A program made the translations under genes and the position numbers. 64,000 nucleotides of DNA from NCBI GenBank assembly GCA_037043015.1, contig CM073327.1, positions 14,924,727 through 14,988,726 of the forward strand, read 5' to 3'. Positions 37,680-49,350 of this stretch are shown one piece after another. Source of the DNA: Bryum argenteum (taxonomy: Eukaryota; Streptophyta; Bryopsida; Bryales; Bryaceae). Position 1 is the first letter of the stretch; each line of letters opens with the position of its first letter. Under the pieces are notes generated by a model. That model saw nothing but the letters and a program-made list of their open reading frames with translations. It searched no databases and was not told the origin of the DNA.

Positions 37680-38270
37680 TGCAGTTAGGGTTTCATTAAA
37701 TTTTTTTGTCGTAAAATCCGTCTGCAAGTTGGGCTGATCGACCCTCTTCCGGCCAGCCACACACACGACGACCCCGAAGGGATCGCCCCTTCAGCGCACC
37801 AGAATCGGCGCATTGGAAAGGTCAAGTTCACGATTCTCGAGCCTGAGGTCTGACGGATTGCCATCAAGGCGGTCTGCGATCAAGGTGGACTGCCATCCAT
37901 GGCTTGCCAATCGGGGGAAGATGAAGACGCTCCTACGCCGAGCAGCGCCGAGCTTACCGGTCCTGGCGAGACCCGGGTTAAACACCCGCGCGCACATACC
38001 CGACCTTGTGCTACCCCGCCGATCGTACCCAGCGCCCGCATATCCGAACCATCGCCGATGATACCTTCGCCGCACATACCCGGGCCGTCCCTACCCGGGC
38101 AGACCCTTTCCTCGCCGACTGTATGGAGCCCGTACGTACCCGGCCCGACCCTGGTCTGGCAGGTCATACCCTTCCCGACCATACCCAGCCGATACATACC
38201 CGGCCCGACCTATCCCAGCCCATACCTACTCTGCCTAACCTTACCCACCCGGTACATAAGCGGCCATTCG
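37680..38270. repeat. GC-rich low-complexity block
   Basis: Irregular repeats of the type CATACCCGGCCCGACC fill about 37970-38260, in the region between the small gene and the accessory gene. Open frames on both strands reflect the repeat. No gene is supported. Confidence 0.5.
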
Positions 38271-38604
38271 AAAATGTGAATAATTCGAGTAAAGAATCAC
38301 TCATTTTTTCTTGCACTAATAAGTATACGCAAAAATTGGAATGAACTTCAATATCATTTTCAATAGTAACATAATGAAGAAGTACAAACTGTAGATCCAC
38401 ATGTACTTAAATGTTACATTCAACTTCGATTCCAAGACCCGCAAGTACGATGTTTAGACTCAGTTCTAAGTCCATATGTATCTAGAAACTATATTATATC
38501 AACTATCCAAGCTACATCGAACCCATGAATGGACTCTCGTTGATTGTATACTTAATCAACCCTAAGTCCCCCCAATAAACCAAAAAGTAAGGTTTCTCAT
38601 GTAC

Positions 38605-39246
38605 CTCCTCTAACTCTTCAGCACTTGTCTCAAATCCGTCCGTTGTATCATCCGTTGTTTTCCGTCGAAAATCAGCTTCTGCTCTCCCGCCCGAATCATT
38701 GACTCTTTTCTCCTCAAACATTGTTGTACAATCACCGGATCGATTGTCCTCCTCTTCCGATCCTTTGCGGCCCTAAAGACATCACATGTCTTTGTCAATC
38801 CATATACTTAATTGGTTATAGATTAATCTTTACGAATATAGACAAATTAATTGCATACAAAACTTCAATACCTCATGTGTAGAGTCTACACCTCCATCGT
38901 CATCGCCTTTCTCGCAAACAGGATCGCTAGAAGTCTTGAACTGCTTTCTACGCTCTTCCTCCTCCTGTTCATCAACTTCCTCCGTCCAGACACTCTCTGG
39001 GACACTGTCAAGGTTGAGCGATCGCATTTTGATTGTCCGCCTGAATGGTGGTAGCACATCGTCGTCGATCAAGATATCGTACCCGTCTGGTTCTTAATCA
39101 TCGCCGCTAGAGCTTCTCCCATCGCGCTTTCGCAAAGCACTACGCCTCTGTGCTTTGGAATTAGTAAACTTCGTACCACCCCTCCGTTTTTTCTTCCTCT
39201 GACCTATCTCCTTTCCTCTCTCACTAGCGCCCGCGGTTTCGTCCAT
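38605..39246 (-). pseudogene. MULE accessory protein, basic then acidic, second copy
   Basis: From ATG 39246: MDETAGASERGKEIGQ, RKKKRRGGTKFTNSK, RRSALRKRDG, then acidic stretches (VDEQEEEERRKQ, EKGDDDGGVDSTHE) to a donor at 38872. The second exon 38772-38605 is acidic and ends at a GTACAT donor. The basic block matches the gene at 6042. An in-frame TAA at about 39095 (SSGDD*EPDGY) breaks it unless that part is spliced out. It is transcribed away from the transposase, with about 550 bases between the two start codons that probably hold both promoters. Confidence 0.55.
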
Positions 39247-39798
39247 GTTGCTTGCAAAGAGACTACTTATGACACGTCCCTCCCTACAAGTCCAACTGTT
39301 CTCACAACAAATGAAGAGGTCGAACTATGGGTCTCAACTCCAATATATAAGTTCCCCCATGCTGCTAAGAAACCCTAATCAGCCACCACGTATTCCCTAA
39401 CATCCCGCTATGACCGTCTCTGACAAACCTAATTATGCTAACTTTTGAACGCATCTATAATCCAAATAAATTTCTGACAATGACGGCCCGCCGTCACTTG
39501 AACTTATACACCTACTTATTATATCGACGGATCTCATTTTTTAAATCCTACGTACTTAATGTAATTATGTCAGTCCGAATATTTAGAGTATTATAAGTAT
39601 CGTGCTTTCAAATCATCATACTGACAATTAAGAGTACCGAGTATATGTATGTTGTATTATATGGAATTACGTCTCGTAGGTATTCAGTACGTATGCAAAT
39701 ACCTTCCACCAATTTCTTGTATTTGAACATTTGAAACGCAGATCAATCTCTCTTTCTCCTTGCGCATATTGAGGTTCTCTTCCTCGCTTGCATCTATC

Positions 39799-42700
39799 AT
39801 GGCATCTGCCGCTCCCCTGCCTCTCGCTGCGGACGTCATTGCCATTAGGTCTGGGGACTTAAGTCCCCCAATCTGTATTCCTTTGGGGGTAGATGGAGTA
39901 GCAGATGTCACTCCGTCTTGGCTAGCAATTCGATTCGGGTTTGATGAGTCGTCTCTGTGGTTAGAGAAACATGTCTTAGATCCAAACACTCATCATGTCG
40001 ACTACTCTGTCCTAGTCGAACCAGTCGCCCTCGAAGGTAACTGTAAAGTGTATAAGCTACGGCCCGGACAGTATCGACTGTTCGGCTTGACAGAGTCTGT
40101 CATGAACGCCTCCACCGTCCTCCTCACTCCTCGTAGTTCTTCAACCATCTCCACTGTTGTTCTAGTTCTTGCTCGTGTCAAGGTCGAACCCGGACTCGAA
40201 GTCCGAATCGATATTTCAGATTCATCTGATGATGAAAGAAAAGAGTCCATCCAGTCCCGCCGACTATCGTCAATTCTGCCACCCCCCTCGTCCGGTTCTG
40301 AACACAGTCTCAGATCCACCCCCTCTTCTCTTCCCCCGTCCAATGTCGATAAACATAAAAACATTCTTTCCGCGCTCCGTAGACTAGGTAGTATGTCTCG
40401 CAACAAAACTATACTCAAAAAAATCGATTTCCATTCCATTCGTACTTACAACGTCTCTTTCCTGCCTCCCACTTTCAACGGTGATGTCCTCTACATTCTC
40501 CCTCCCGTTTTGCCAACTACCGCTGTCAAGGTAGCAAAATCTATGGAAGGGATGGACAAAAGATACGACGGTCATGTGTGGACGAGGACTATGACTACTA
40601 ACATAAGTAACAACCTCGGTTTGTCTTTCCGTTACTCTAACTGTGTAGGGCATCTTCAATGCCACAATGACAAGTGCGGCTTCTTGCTACGACCTGACCG
40701 CAGAGCACAAGTCAATGAGGTGGAGTTCGAGGGCTTTACCAAGGACCCCTTCTCTGTCGGCCAGGCGCCTCCTCCTTCTTCAACACTGGTCTGTAAGATC
40801 TGCAAAGAACCTCCCGTCTGTGTTGCTCTATGCCCTTCAAAAATATTTTACGTATTCGGAGAGGAGAATCAAGAGAGGGCGTGTGTGCATATCGGTACGC
40901 ACGTACATCCTGTCAAAGTTGGAGACTATAGATGTGCACGTAAAAAAATTGATGAGTTAATAGAGGAGCACGTAGAACGTAACCCACAAGCTACCACGTC
41001 CAAAATAGTCATGGAGGCCAGCAAGGACTTACTCGGAAACTTACTTCTCCGTGAAGAAGGTGACCCTGTAACCTCCAAGCTCACCCTCGAGGAGCTAGAA
41101 CCTATCTTCGATCAGTGTAGGGAGCTTAACTCTCCGAGCGTCAGGAATCGTATAACCACTTTTAAGCATTTGCGCAGATACGGTGTTCTTGATGGGATCA
41201 CCAAGCTTCGAGGCCTCAGCAACTGGGCTTACATCCAACGTAACCAGTTCCCCGGCCAAGGAGATGAAAGTGACAAAGTGTTCATTTTCAAGATGTCCGA
41301 GGTCGGCCCCGGGAGCGGTGTTGACCTTGTTCGTCGTATGCAGCTCGGAGGCGACTTGTCACATGCATGGCTGATGTTCGACCATGTCAAGCGTGTCAAG
41401 AACTGGACCACCATGGCGTGCCACGTTTATGACTCAAAAATCTGCCGCATTCTAACTATTGCATCTCGTGATTTCCCGATCAAGACGGAGATGCTCAAAT
41501 CGTCTTCCGGAAGAACCTAAACCACGTCATGGCGCGGAGCGAACGGAGCGCCGCCGCGATTTCAAGGTTCATGGCCGATGGTGCTCAAGCCAATCTGAAC
41601 GCAGCGTGCGGATCATTTATGGCTCGGAGACCCTAAAGTGCCCATGGAAGGCCGCGAGCGGACTTGCTACTTTCATTGGACGCAATCTCTAGAGAAACAC
41701 ACCAAACAATACATCGTGCACGAACTGCAGGATCAACATCGACATCTTTGTAAACAATACAAAGATGCACGCACCATGGCTGAGGCGGAGACAAGATACT
41801 GGGCGATCCGAGCGTGGTGGGCGTCGGCGCAGGCCACCTCCGAAGTTGGATTAGGTCACCTCGAACACTGGCTTGCATTCTGGCATTTCCGATATAGGCA
41901 GTGGGGTGGCTTTATGGAACTGGTGAGTCCACAGTCACTGTAGCAATTATGTACACGTGATTTGATGTCTACACTAAATAGGTAGCTAGTGTTAGATTTT
42001 TATAAGATTTGAAAATGCTATAAGTTTTTACTTTCGATAAAATAAATTACCAATAGTATTGATTCCAATACCATGGAAGGATCCCCATCTTCGGGAATGT
42101 AGAGGGTAAATTTTTTGACCAATAGTAAAAACTTATAACATATTTATATGAATTAGTGTATCTAACACTAATCTACCTATTTAGTGTAGTAATTCTTTAA
42201 AATATATTTACTTTTTAGTATCGAATATTCTGCTTTTTTAAATCTTCTTCAGTAACAGTTATAATCATAAAAAATTGAAAATTGTTCTATTTTTAGATCA
42301 GACTTGCTGTGACGCAAGTCTAACCCGCTCTGGATATCGTGGTCAACTGTTTTTGTTATTAAGTCAGAAGTCTGTGCACCTTGCAGGAAAATAAATTTTT
42401 AGCAGAGGAGTTGGCGGAGATGCCTTCATGTAACCTTGCAGAATCTATACATAACAAATGGTTGCAAGCGTCCGGCAACAAGGGTGAGGACTTGTACGTT
42501 GCAGCTGTTGATGATTATGTTCGTGCTTTCCTCCAAGTAGTAGGTTACCACGACTTCAACGGAGGTGGCAAGGGTGGTAGTGGACCAACATCTAAAGAAC
42601 TATTACTTCGTGTTGCCCATAAAGCTCAACGAACGGGCGATCCATCAAGCCTTACAAAGGCAGTTTCTGACTATCCAGGAGCTGAAAATATTTGTACCCG

Positions 42701-43826
42701 AGACGCCCACCTTGAGGGGGCCGAGGTGTTCGGTTCCAAGAAACGTAAGGTTGATGTTCCGATTGGAGCTGATGATGAAACGCACAGACCTGACACCGTG
42801 AGCTACTCACGTCCCCGAATTGGGAGAAGGGTTACCCGAGCTTGTGCTGAAAATCTGAGTACTATCCATGAAGAAGATGAAGTTGAGGAGCTACCGACAT
42901 TACCATCCACTTTCGCTGGACCTAGTATTGAACGGGTGACCGCTGTTCAGGAGACTAAAGTAGACGAGAGGTTGTGGCACATTGCCCGTTTGAGGGAGAA
43001 TTCAGCCAAGGCTTGTTGGGGTATCATGCGAAAGAGTAAAAAAAGATGTGACTCACGAATTATTCAGAAGGGGAAGGCGACCGCAGCTCCAACTTACACC
43101 GGAGTATGGCAGCGCCCTCAAGAGGGGCCAAGAAAAATTGATCAGTTCTTTTTTTGTGCGGATGATATTGATAGGTGTGTGAAGGGTCATCGTCGCAAGT
43201 GGATTGAGCCATTCTCTCTAAGTGAGGATAGACCCCCTATTCCTTCAATATGGCCTGTTAAGATAGGGACTAATCTTACACGTGATGAGATGGAGGCGTT
43301 AGAGAATGCGGGCTTTCGACTACCACAAAAACAGCAGCTTCCTAGGAACCGTACATTCAATAATGCTGCCCCACCAAGAGACTTGTCCCATATTCCAGTC
43401 CCGGAGAAGCCAGACGTGTTCCCTAGGTCAAGAAGATCGAAGAACATGAAACGCATTCCAGCTATGACTTCAAAGCACATGAAGATTATTGAGTCTGCCA
43501 CGTCAATGCAGGCCAGAATTCTGAGGGTGACCATGATCCCGCAGCCTGGTTTTGGGTGTATCGTAGACTTGGAGTCTGATTCAGATGCAGTTTATAGACT
43601 TTCTATAAGTAAATTCCCGGATTGCTCATGCCCAGTGTTCAAGAAAACAATTTCTACGTTAGGAAGGAGAGATCCATATCGACCGTGCAAGCACCTATAC
43701 TTCATCACGGTATTGGTTTGCAAATTTGATCCGGATGCTGACCTCTTCATCCACGCGGCCACTCTTAGTTTCAACGAGGTGAAGAAGATTCTGGAGGGAG
43801 GAATCCTAGACCATGCTACAGATTAG
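39799..43826 (+). pseudogene. MULE transposase with SWIM zinc finger, copy in complete element
   Basis: Start ATG 39799 (MASAAPLPLAADVIAIRSGD). Order: an N-terminal region of about 230 residues; GCM/FLYWCH-like Cys/His segment (GMDKRYDGHVWTRT, NCVGHLQCHNDKCGFLL, LVCKICKEPP); a DDE-like core with ICRILTIASRDF, RFMADGAQANLNA and MEGRERTCYFHW; WLAFWHFRYRQWGGF; an intron (about 41925-42386, containing a MITE); then a last exon with SCNLAESIHNKWL and the SWIM finger CSCPVF...CKHLYFI (about 43625-43705). Frameshifts near 41489, 41598 and 41630 disrupt the core, so it is inactive as it stands. The last exon is intact to 43826. Confidence 0.85.
41972..42186. mobile_element. Stowaway-like MITE, copy 2 (in transposase intron)
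   Basis: 215 bp, ends CACTAAATAGGTAG and CTACCTATTTAGTG, flanked by TA at 41970-41971 and 42187-42188. Highly similar to 422-637. It sits between the donor after GGFMEL and the acceptor before ENKFLAEE, so the spliced message would not be affected. Confidence 0.85.
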
Positions 43827-44248
43827 AATGCCTTATATCTCCTCATCTACGTACGCTATGTGTTAGTCTTATGATTGGGTGCTCCACACTATATGTGATA
43901 TTTTTTCACAACTTATTAAAAATTATTATACCAGTACCTACGAGTACAGCAAACCTTGCAAATTTGTCTAACTCGGAGTACTATTCACTTAGAAATATTA
44001 AATTAGAAACCTCTTGACATTTAAAAATTTGTGATTTACTGTAGAGTTTTGTAGCTCAAGTCTCACAAATTCAGGAAATTTAAGCCTTATTTCCACGGGT
44101 TTGGGTCACTAAATCCACGGTTATAAGTCTCGAATATTCGAATATTCTTGAGAATATTTGCAAATTATTCTCAAATTTTTTTTAAAAATCTATTTTTAGA
44201 TTTTTTAAAACTAAAAATACAAATTCAGCCCTAAAAATACTAAATCTT
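43827..44248. other. Right subterminal region of complete MULE
   Basis: AT-rich and non-coding, with CCACGGTTATAAG-type motifs related to the opposite subterminal region. It leads into the inverted GAGCGGT array. Confidence 0.5.
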
Positions 44249-44287
44249 ACCGCTCACCGCTCACCGCTCACCGCTCAACGCTCACAC
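44249..44287. repeat. Inverted GAGCGGT array, right end of complete MULE
   Basis: Read on the minus strand it is GAGCGTT followed by four GAGCGGT, the same order as at the left end. The terminal 13 bases (to 44300) end the element before the target duplication. Confidence 0.85.
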
Positions 44288-44300
44288 GGTAGCAACGTCC

Positions 44301-44310
44301 ACTTCACCAC
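44301..44310. repeat. Target-site duplication, right copy (ACTTCACCAC)
   Basis: Identical to 30283-30292; marks the right boundary of the 14-kb MULE. Confidence 0.85.
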
Positions 44311-44545
44311 CTTGCTGAAGCGAGTGCGGGACTGCCGATTCTCCACAAAGTCTGAAACCTATTTCCGATCGAATCTCACCACACCCATGTCGCCACTCTC
44401 CGGAAATGCGATGAAGAATCTTTGTCCCATTCGTGAATACGCCACGGTGGGTGGTGGTGGTGGCGAGGTCGGCAAAGAACGAAGACGAAATCTCCAAGCT
44501 TGGCGAACGTTGGAGCTTGGCATTGGAAAACCCTAAGGCTACAAA
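44311..44545 (-). pseudogene. NOP56: NOP56-like exon, 5' half and flank
   Basis: Continuing the frame of 30217-30292 across the insertion gives VSDFVENRQSRTRFSKVVKL, after a stop and MGVVRFDRK. In NOP56 the region before KVVKL is also VSDL...RF. The remaining sequence to about 44540 (ending in AAACCCTAAG) looks like a host 5' region. The exon was already degenerate before the MULE entered. Confidence 0.45.
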
Positions 44546-44589
44546 ACGGACGGCCGGGATGATCTCTTATGGGCGGTCAAGATAGATCA

Positions 44590-44774
44590 TCAGGCGAGAC
44601 TCCGAAATGGCGGGGCCGGGCAGTCCCAAATGGGCGGGCGGTGTCCCGACCGAGCGGACATGCCAAAAATAAGCTACGGAGAATCTTCCCGGGGGTGTAG
44701 GGAATCTATCCCGGGGTGTATGGAATCTACCCGGGCACACCCAAGCATGCCCGGGTTGGGAAAGGGCCCTGAAA
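44590..44774. repeat. Right foldback arm of copy B, first part
   Basis: Shares GGCGGACATGCCAAAAATAA, GGAATCTACCCGGG and AGCATGCCCGGGTTGGGAAA with 19130-19250. It is cut at 44774 by the hAT-like element and resumes at 49827 (CCCTGGAATGGCCCTTTTGG), exactly as in the uninterrupted arm at 19240. Confidence 0.7.
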
Positions 44775-45125
44775 CGGGGATGTCGCGGCGTCCAGGCGTC
44801 CGGACGTCCGGTGGGCGTCCGTCGGACGTCCGCGGGGTTATGGGAGCGTCCGTGACTTAGAGATTTTGGACTATTTACTTAAGGTAAAAGGGCGACCGAT
44901 CTTGGCTGGGCGACGGGTCTTTGGCCGGGCGACCGGTTTTGCCCGGCGATCGGGCCCGCCGACCGCCCAACCCGGGCGACCGTAGTAGAAGCGATGGCCG
45001 TCTGATCGGTCGGTCGGTCGACCCGATCGGAAAAAATAAATAAATAAATAAATAAATAAAAAGGTGATGGGCGATGGCGGGCCGTCGATCGGCTCGGCGG
45101 TCGACCGACCGGCGGTCCTCCCGAC

Positions 45126-45161
<36 letters not shown>

Positions 45162-45179
45162 AAAAAATAAAAAAAAAAA

Positions 45180-48100
45180 ATCTAAATTTAGAATCCGGTC
45201 GCTCCGTCCGGCGGTCGGGCCGACCGATCAATCGCCCGACCGATCGGACGGAGCGACCGGATTCTAAATTTAGATTTTTTTTTTTTTATTTATTTATTTA
45301 TTTATTTTTATTTTATTTTTTTTTTTATTTTTTTTCTTTTCCCCGGACGGCGTGGGCGTCCGAAGCCGCCTTGGTGGGGAGCTAAGGATGGTGGCCACTC
45401 CTCTTAACCCTAACCCTATTCCAATTTATTTCAACAATCATTTTGAATTTCTTGAACTCCCCCCCACCCCCCTAAAGTTTTTCAAGACCCAGATTACACT
45501 ATTTGGGGTTCCCGCTCAAATAAGATTCTCCTTGCTTTGAGCATTACGATCTCACTAATGGAAAAGAATCGACGGTTTAAATTTTACAAGTCACTAAAAA
45601 TTCAAGTTAACTTTAAGATCCTACGGTTGGATCTTTCTAAACATTGCTTCAAATGAGGCTTTTCAAGCATGAAGAATTTTGGCAATTTCGCATCAAGGAT
45701 ATCTAGGGATTAAGATCTCTTTATTTTATCTAAAATTTAACCATACTTAAATTACTTTTGTGAATTGATTGATGATTCATTTAATCTTATTATCATGGTC
45801 CGAAAGATATTACCTACTTCGTACTACTTATGGTATGTACTACCTAGTTTGGAATCATGAATTTTTCACACCAACCCCTTTAATCACAAACATGACAAGG
45901 TTTGCTTAATATTGAATAACTTATTATAAAAGGAGACTAATAGTATCTTCATAGATAAGTATTGGCCTTTATCATGTAAGATAAAACTTAAGGAAACCAT
46001 ACAAATAAATAAGTACTAAGAATAGAAATGAGAATTTTATTTTGCTATTGAAAGTTTAGGTGTCTTTAATCTATTACAAGAGAATTATTAATTGTTAATT
46101 ATGAGGATTTCAAGTTTTCACCTACAACAATTTAATCTTAGAATTAAGGTTTTTATATTGTCTTTGGGAAGAAAGTTTACAAGAGTTTGAAAACTCACAT
46201 TTCTTAATACATTTATTTTTCCTTCAAACCCCCCTAGCCTTTAGGGGTTAAATAAACAACCACCCATTTGGATTCAAATAAAATTTGCTTAGATACTTGG
46301 ATCCGTAAATGGTTAGTAACTATAATATTTTTCATTATCATAAGTCAATGTGAATATATTGCAAATTCTATCAAAGCATGACATTGTACACCTAAAGAAT
46401 TCCAAGTGATTCATGGATAGTTAGGATTCATATGAACAATGAGGGTTATTTATAATAAGTTCTATTTTTCATGTGTGTCCAAGCCCATAAGATCTTTTGA
46501 GTAAAACATTCCCTTCTATGAAAAGAAGATCTTCCCGACATTCCCCTGACAAAATCCGCATGTGGATTAATGCCCTGATTTAGATTGTAGGTACAATGTC
46601 AGGTACCTAAAAATAGACAATTCTTAGATGCAAGCAAGAGGAGGAAGAAGAAGGGAGAAGTGGAGAGATGAGGGAGTGTTGGTGAGTGAGAGAGGAAGAG
46701 AGGAGCGCAAGACACCGACCGGTCGATCGGTCGGTCGCTCGGTCGGTCCATCGGTCGGTCGCTCGGTCGGTCGCTCGGTAGGTCAATCGGTCGGTCCGTC
46801 CGTCGATCGGTCGCTCGGGCGATAAGCCAAAGTTTTTTTTTTTTTTTTCCGAATCGCGCCGTCCGACCGATCGGTCGGCCAGCGACCGCGTCCGATCGAT
46901 CGACCGACCGAGCGATCGACCGATGGACCGACCGAGCGACCGACCGATCGACCGGTCGGTGTCTTGCGCTCCTCTCTTCCTCTCTCACTCACCAACACTC
47001 CCTCATCTCTCCACTTCTCCCTTCTTCTTCCTCCTCTTGCTTGCATCTAAGAATTGTCTATTTTTAGGTACCTGACATTGTACCTACAATCTAAATCAGG
47101 GCATTAATCCACATGCGGATTTTGTCAGGGGAATGTCGGGAAGATCTTCTTTTCATAGAAGGGAATGTTTTACTCAAAAGATCTTATGGGCTTGGACACA
47201 CATGAAAAATAGAACTTATTATAAATAACCCCTCATTGTTCATATGAATCCTAACTATCCATGAATCACTTGGAATTCTTTAGGTGTACAATGTCATGCT
47301 TTGATAGAATTTGCAATATATTCACATTGACTTATGATAATGAAAAATATTATAGTTACTAACCATTTACGGATCCAAGTATCTAAGCAAATTTTATTTG
47401 AATCCAAATGGGTGGTTGTTTATTTAACCCCTAAAGGCTAGGGGGGGGGGGGGTTTGAAGGAAAAATAAATGTATTAAGAAATGTGAGTTTTCAAACTCT
47501 TGTAAACTTTCTTCCCAAAGACAATATAAAAACCTTAATTCTAAGATTAAATTGTTGTAGGTGAAAACTTGAAATCCTCATAATTAACAATTAATAATTC
47601 TCTTGTAATAGATTAAAGACACCTAAACTTTCAATAGCAAAATAAAATTCTCATTTCTATTCTTAGTACTTATTTATTTGTATGGTTTCCTTAAGTTTTA
47701 TCTTACATGATAAAGGCCAATACTTATCTATGAAGATACTATTAGTCTCCTTTTATAATAAGTTATTCAATATTAAGCAAACCTTGTCATGTTTGTGATT
47801 AAAGGGGTTGGTGTGAAAAATTCATGATTCCAAACTAGGTTTTGTAATGTAGATGAGGTTTTCAACCCATCTTACATCTCTGAGGTAAAAAATAAGTCCA
47901 ACAAGAATCCTTTTTAAATCAGATACATCTTGTCAAAATTTGGAATAGAGTACAAAATGGTTGATTGGGCCTTTAGTAGTTGAGCGTTAGAGTGAATATC
48001 CAATCATGTACTATATTGAAAGGCTATTAGCATCATATAAGTATATAAATATGTGAAGGAAAAAGACATATAACATAAAACTTACAATACAAATTCATGC

Positions 48101-49237
48101 ATCCCAAATCTAGAAGAACAATACTACAAAGTATTATGTGCTAATATTTGTCTTTCAAGTGTATGTGTGCGTATGAAGATTATATTTCTATAAGACTCTC
48201 CTAAACATTTAACAAGTTATGTAGTGGTAATGTGTAAATATAGATTTTTCATTTAATTGATCTTGGTAGATGTTCATAACTCCTGAATAAATATGAGCCA
48301 TGTCCACGTTTATGGCGTATGTTATTTTTTATTTTTGTAGAAAGTGATGTATCTTCAATATCTTATCATAGCAATTCATAATACTACATGATCAAATATA
48401 CAATGATATATTATTTTAAGATGCGATTAGTTGATATTGACCCATTTGATTTATATGGCAATAAAATTTGTATTGAATAAAAATAATCTTTGTGGAAGCG
48501 TTTTCTTATCCTCAAGTAAAGATTTTTTATTTAATCTTATTTGACCCTTATGATGCTATGTGTTTTTGGCAAATGACACTAAGAACTTACACTCCAAAAA
48601 TACCAAGTGCCCTTCACAGTGAATTAAGACATTAGGCTTGTTCCTAAAGTTTGCAATTTGGGAATTAAAGAAAAATACGTAATTTAAACTAAAAAACACA
48701 TGAACATCATCCTATTTTCTCTTTTAAGTTGTTAAACATCAACATGCCATAAGTAGTACAAAGTAAGTAACATCTTCCGGACCATGATAATAAGATTAAA
48801 TGAATCATCAATCAATTCGCAAAAGTAACTTAAGTATGGTTATAATTTATAGATAAAATAAAGATATCTTAATCCCTAGATATCCTTGATGCGAAATTGC
48901 CTAAATTCTCTATGCTTATAAAGCCCCACTTGAAACAATGTTTAGAAGATCCAACCGTAGGATCTTAAAGTTCACTTGAGTTTTTAGTCACTTGTAAAAT
49001 TTAAACCGTTGATTCTTTTCCATTAGTGAGATCGTAATGCTCAAAGCAAGGAGAATCTTATTTGGGCGGGAACCCCAAATAGAGTAATCTGGATCTTGAA
49101 AAACTTTAGGGAGGGAGTTGTTAAGAAATTCAAAATGGTTGTTGGAATAAATTAGAATAGGGTTAGGGTTAAGAGGAGTGGCCGCCATCCTTAGCTCCCC
49201 ACCAAGGCGGCTTCGGACGCCCACGCCGTCCGGGGAA

Positions 49238-49272
<35 letters not shown>

Positions 49273-49350
49273 AATTTAGAATCCGGTCGCTCCGTCCTGA
49301 TCGGTCGGCCCGACCGATCGGACGGAGCGACCGGATTCTAAATTTAGATT
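45180..49350. repeat. Long inverted repeat (arms about 1.7 and 2.5 kb)
   Basis: The sequence from 45180 (ATCTAAATTTAGAATCCGGT) is mirrored to 49350, with the centre near 46840 in a T-run flanked by CGGTCGGTCGATCGG repeats. Shared landmarks in both arms: GGACGGCGTGGGCGTCCGAA, TTAACCCTAACCCTATTCC (telomere-like), GACATTCCCCTGACAAAATC. Each outer end has its own local hairpin (45187-45276; 49271-49349). Arms look about 95% alike apart from one insertion. Confidence 0.8.
47841..48744. other. Asymmetric about 900-bp segment in the right palindrome arm
   Basis: The left arm reads directly from the sequence opposite AACTAGGT to that opposite CCATAAGTAG. The right arm has about 900 extra AT-rich bases there. 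Either an insertion in the right arm or a deletion in the left. I see no genes and no clear ends. Confidence 0.5.

Larger units (their letters stand above)
30293..44300. mobile_element. Complete MULE-type element carrying a ParB-methyltransferase-like gene
   Basis: A 14,008-bp element with a 10-bp target duplication. Ends are GGGGAAACCACCGG-TGTGAGCG on the left and, in reverse complement, GGACGTTGCTACCGTGTGAG on the right; both lead into GAGCGGT arrays. Genes: ParB-methyltransferase-like (minus, 31266-35583), a small gene (minus, 35720-about 37575), a basic/acidic accessory gene (minus, 38605-39246) and a transposase (plus, 39799-43826). Two foreign-looking GC-rich blocks (36260-37090, 37680-38270) lie between exons. 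It inserted into a NOP56-like exon in integrase-HECT copy B. Confidence 0.85.

Noticed and set aside
37791-38075. Minus-strand peptide with DGNPSDLRLEN resembling an HNH/AP2-associated motif
   Set aside because: Only a short match, in a GC-rich repeat block, without the conserved His/Asn pair of an HNH nuclease.
45074-47046. Open frames rich in Arg/Ser/Asp, one identical in both palindrome arms
   Set aside because: They come from CGGTCGATCGG repeats and the mirrored arms, not from a conserved protein.
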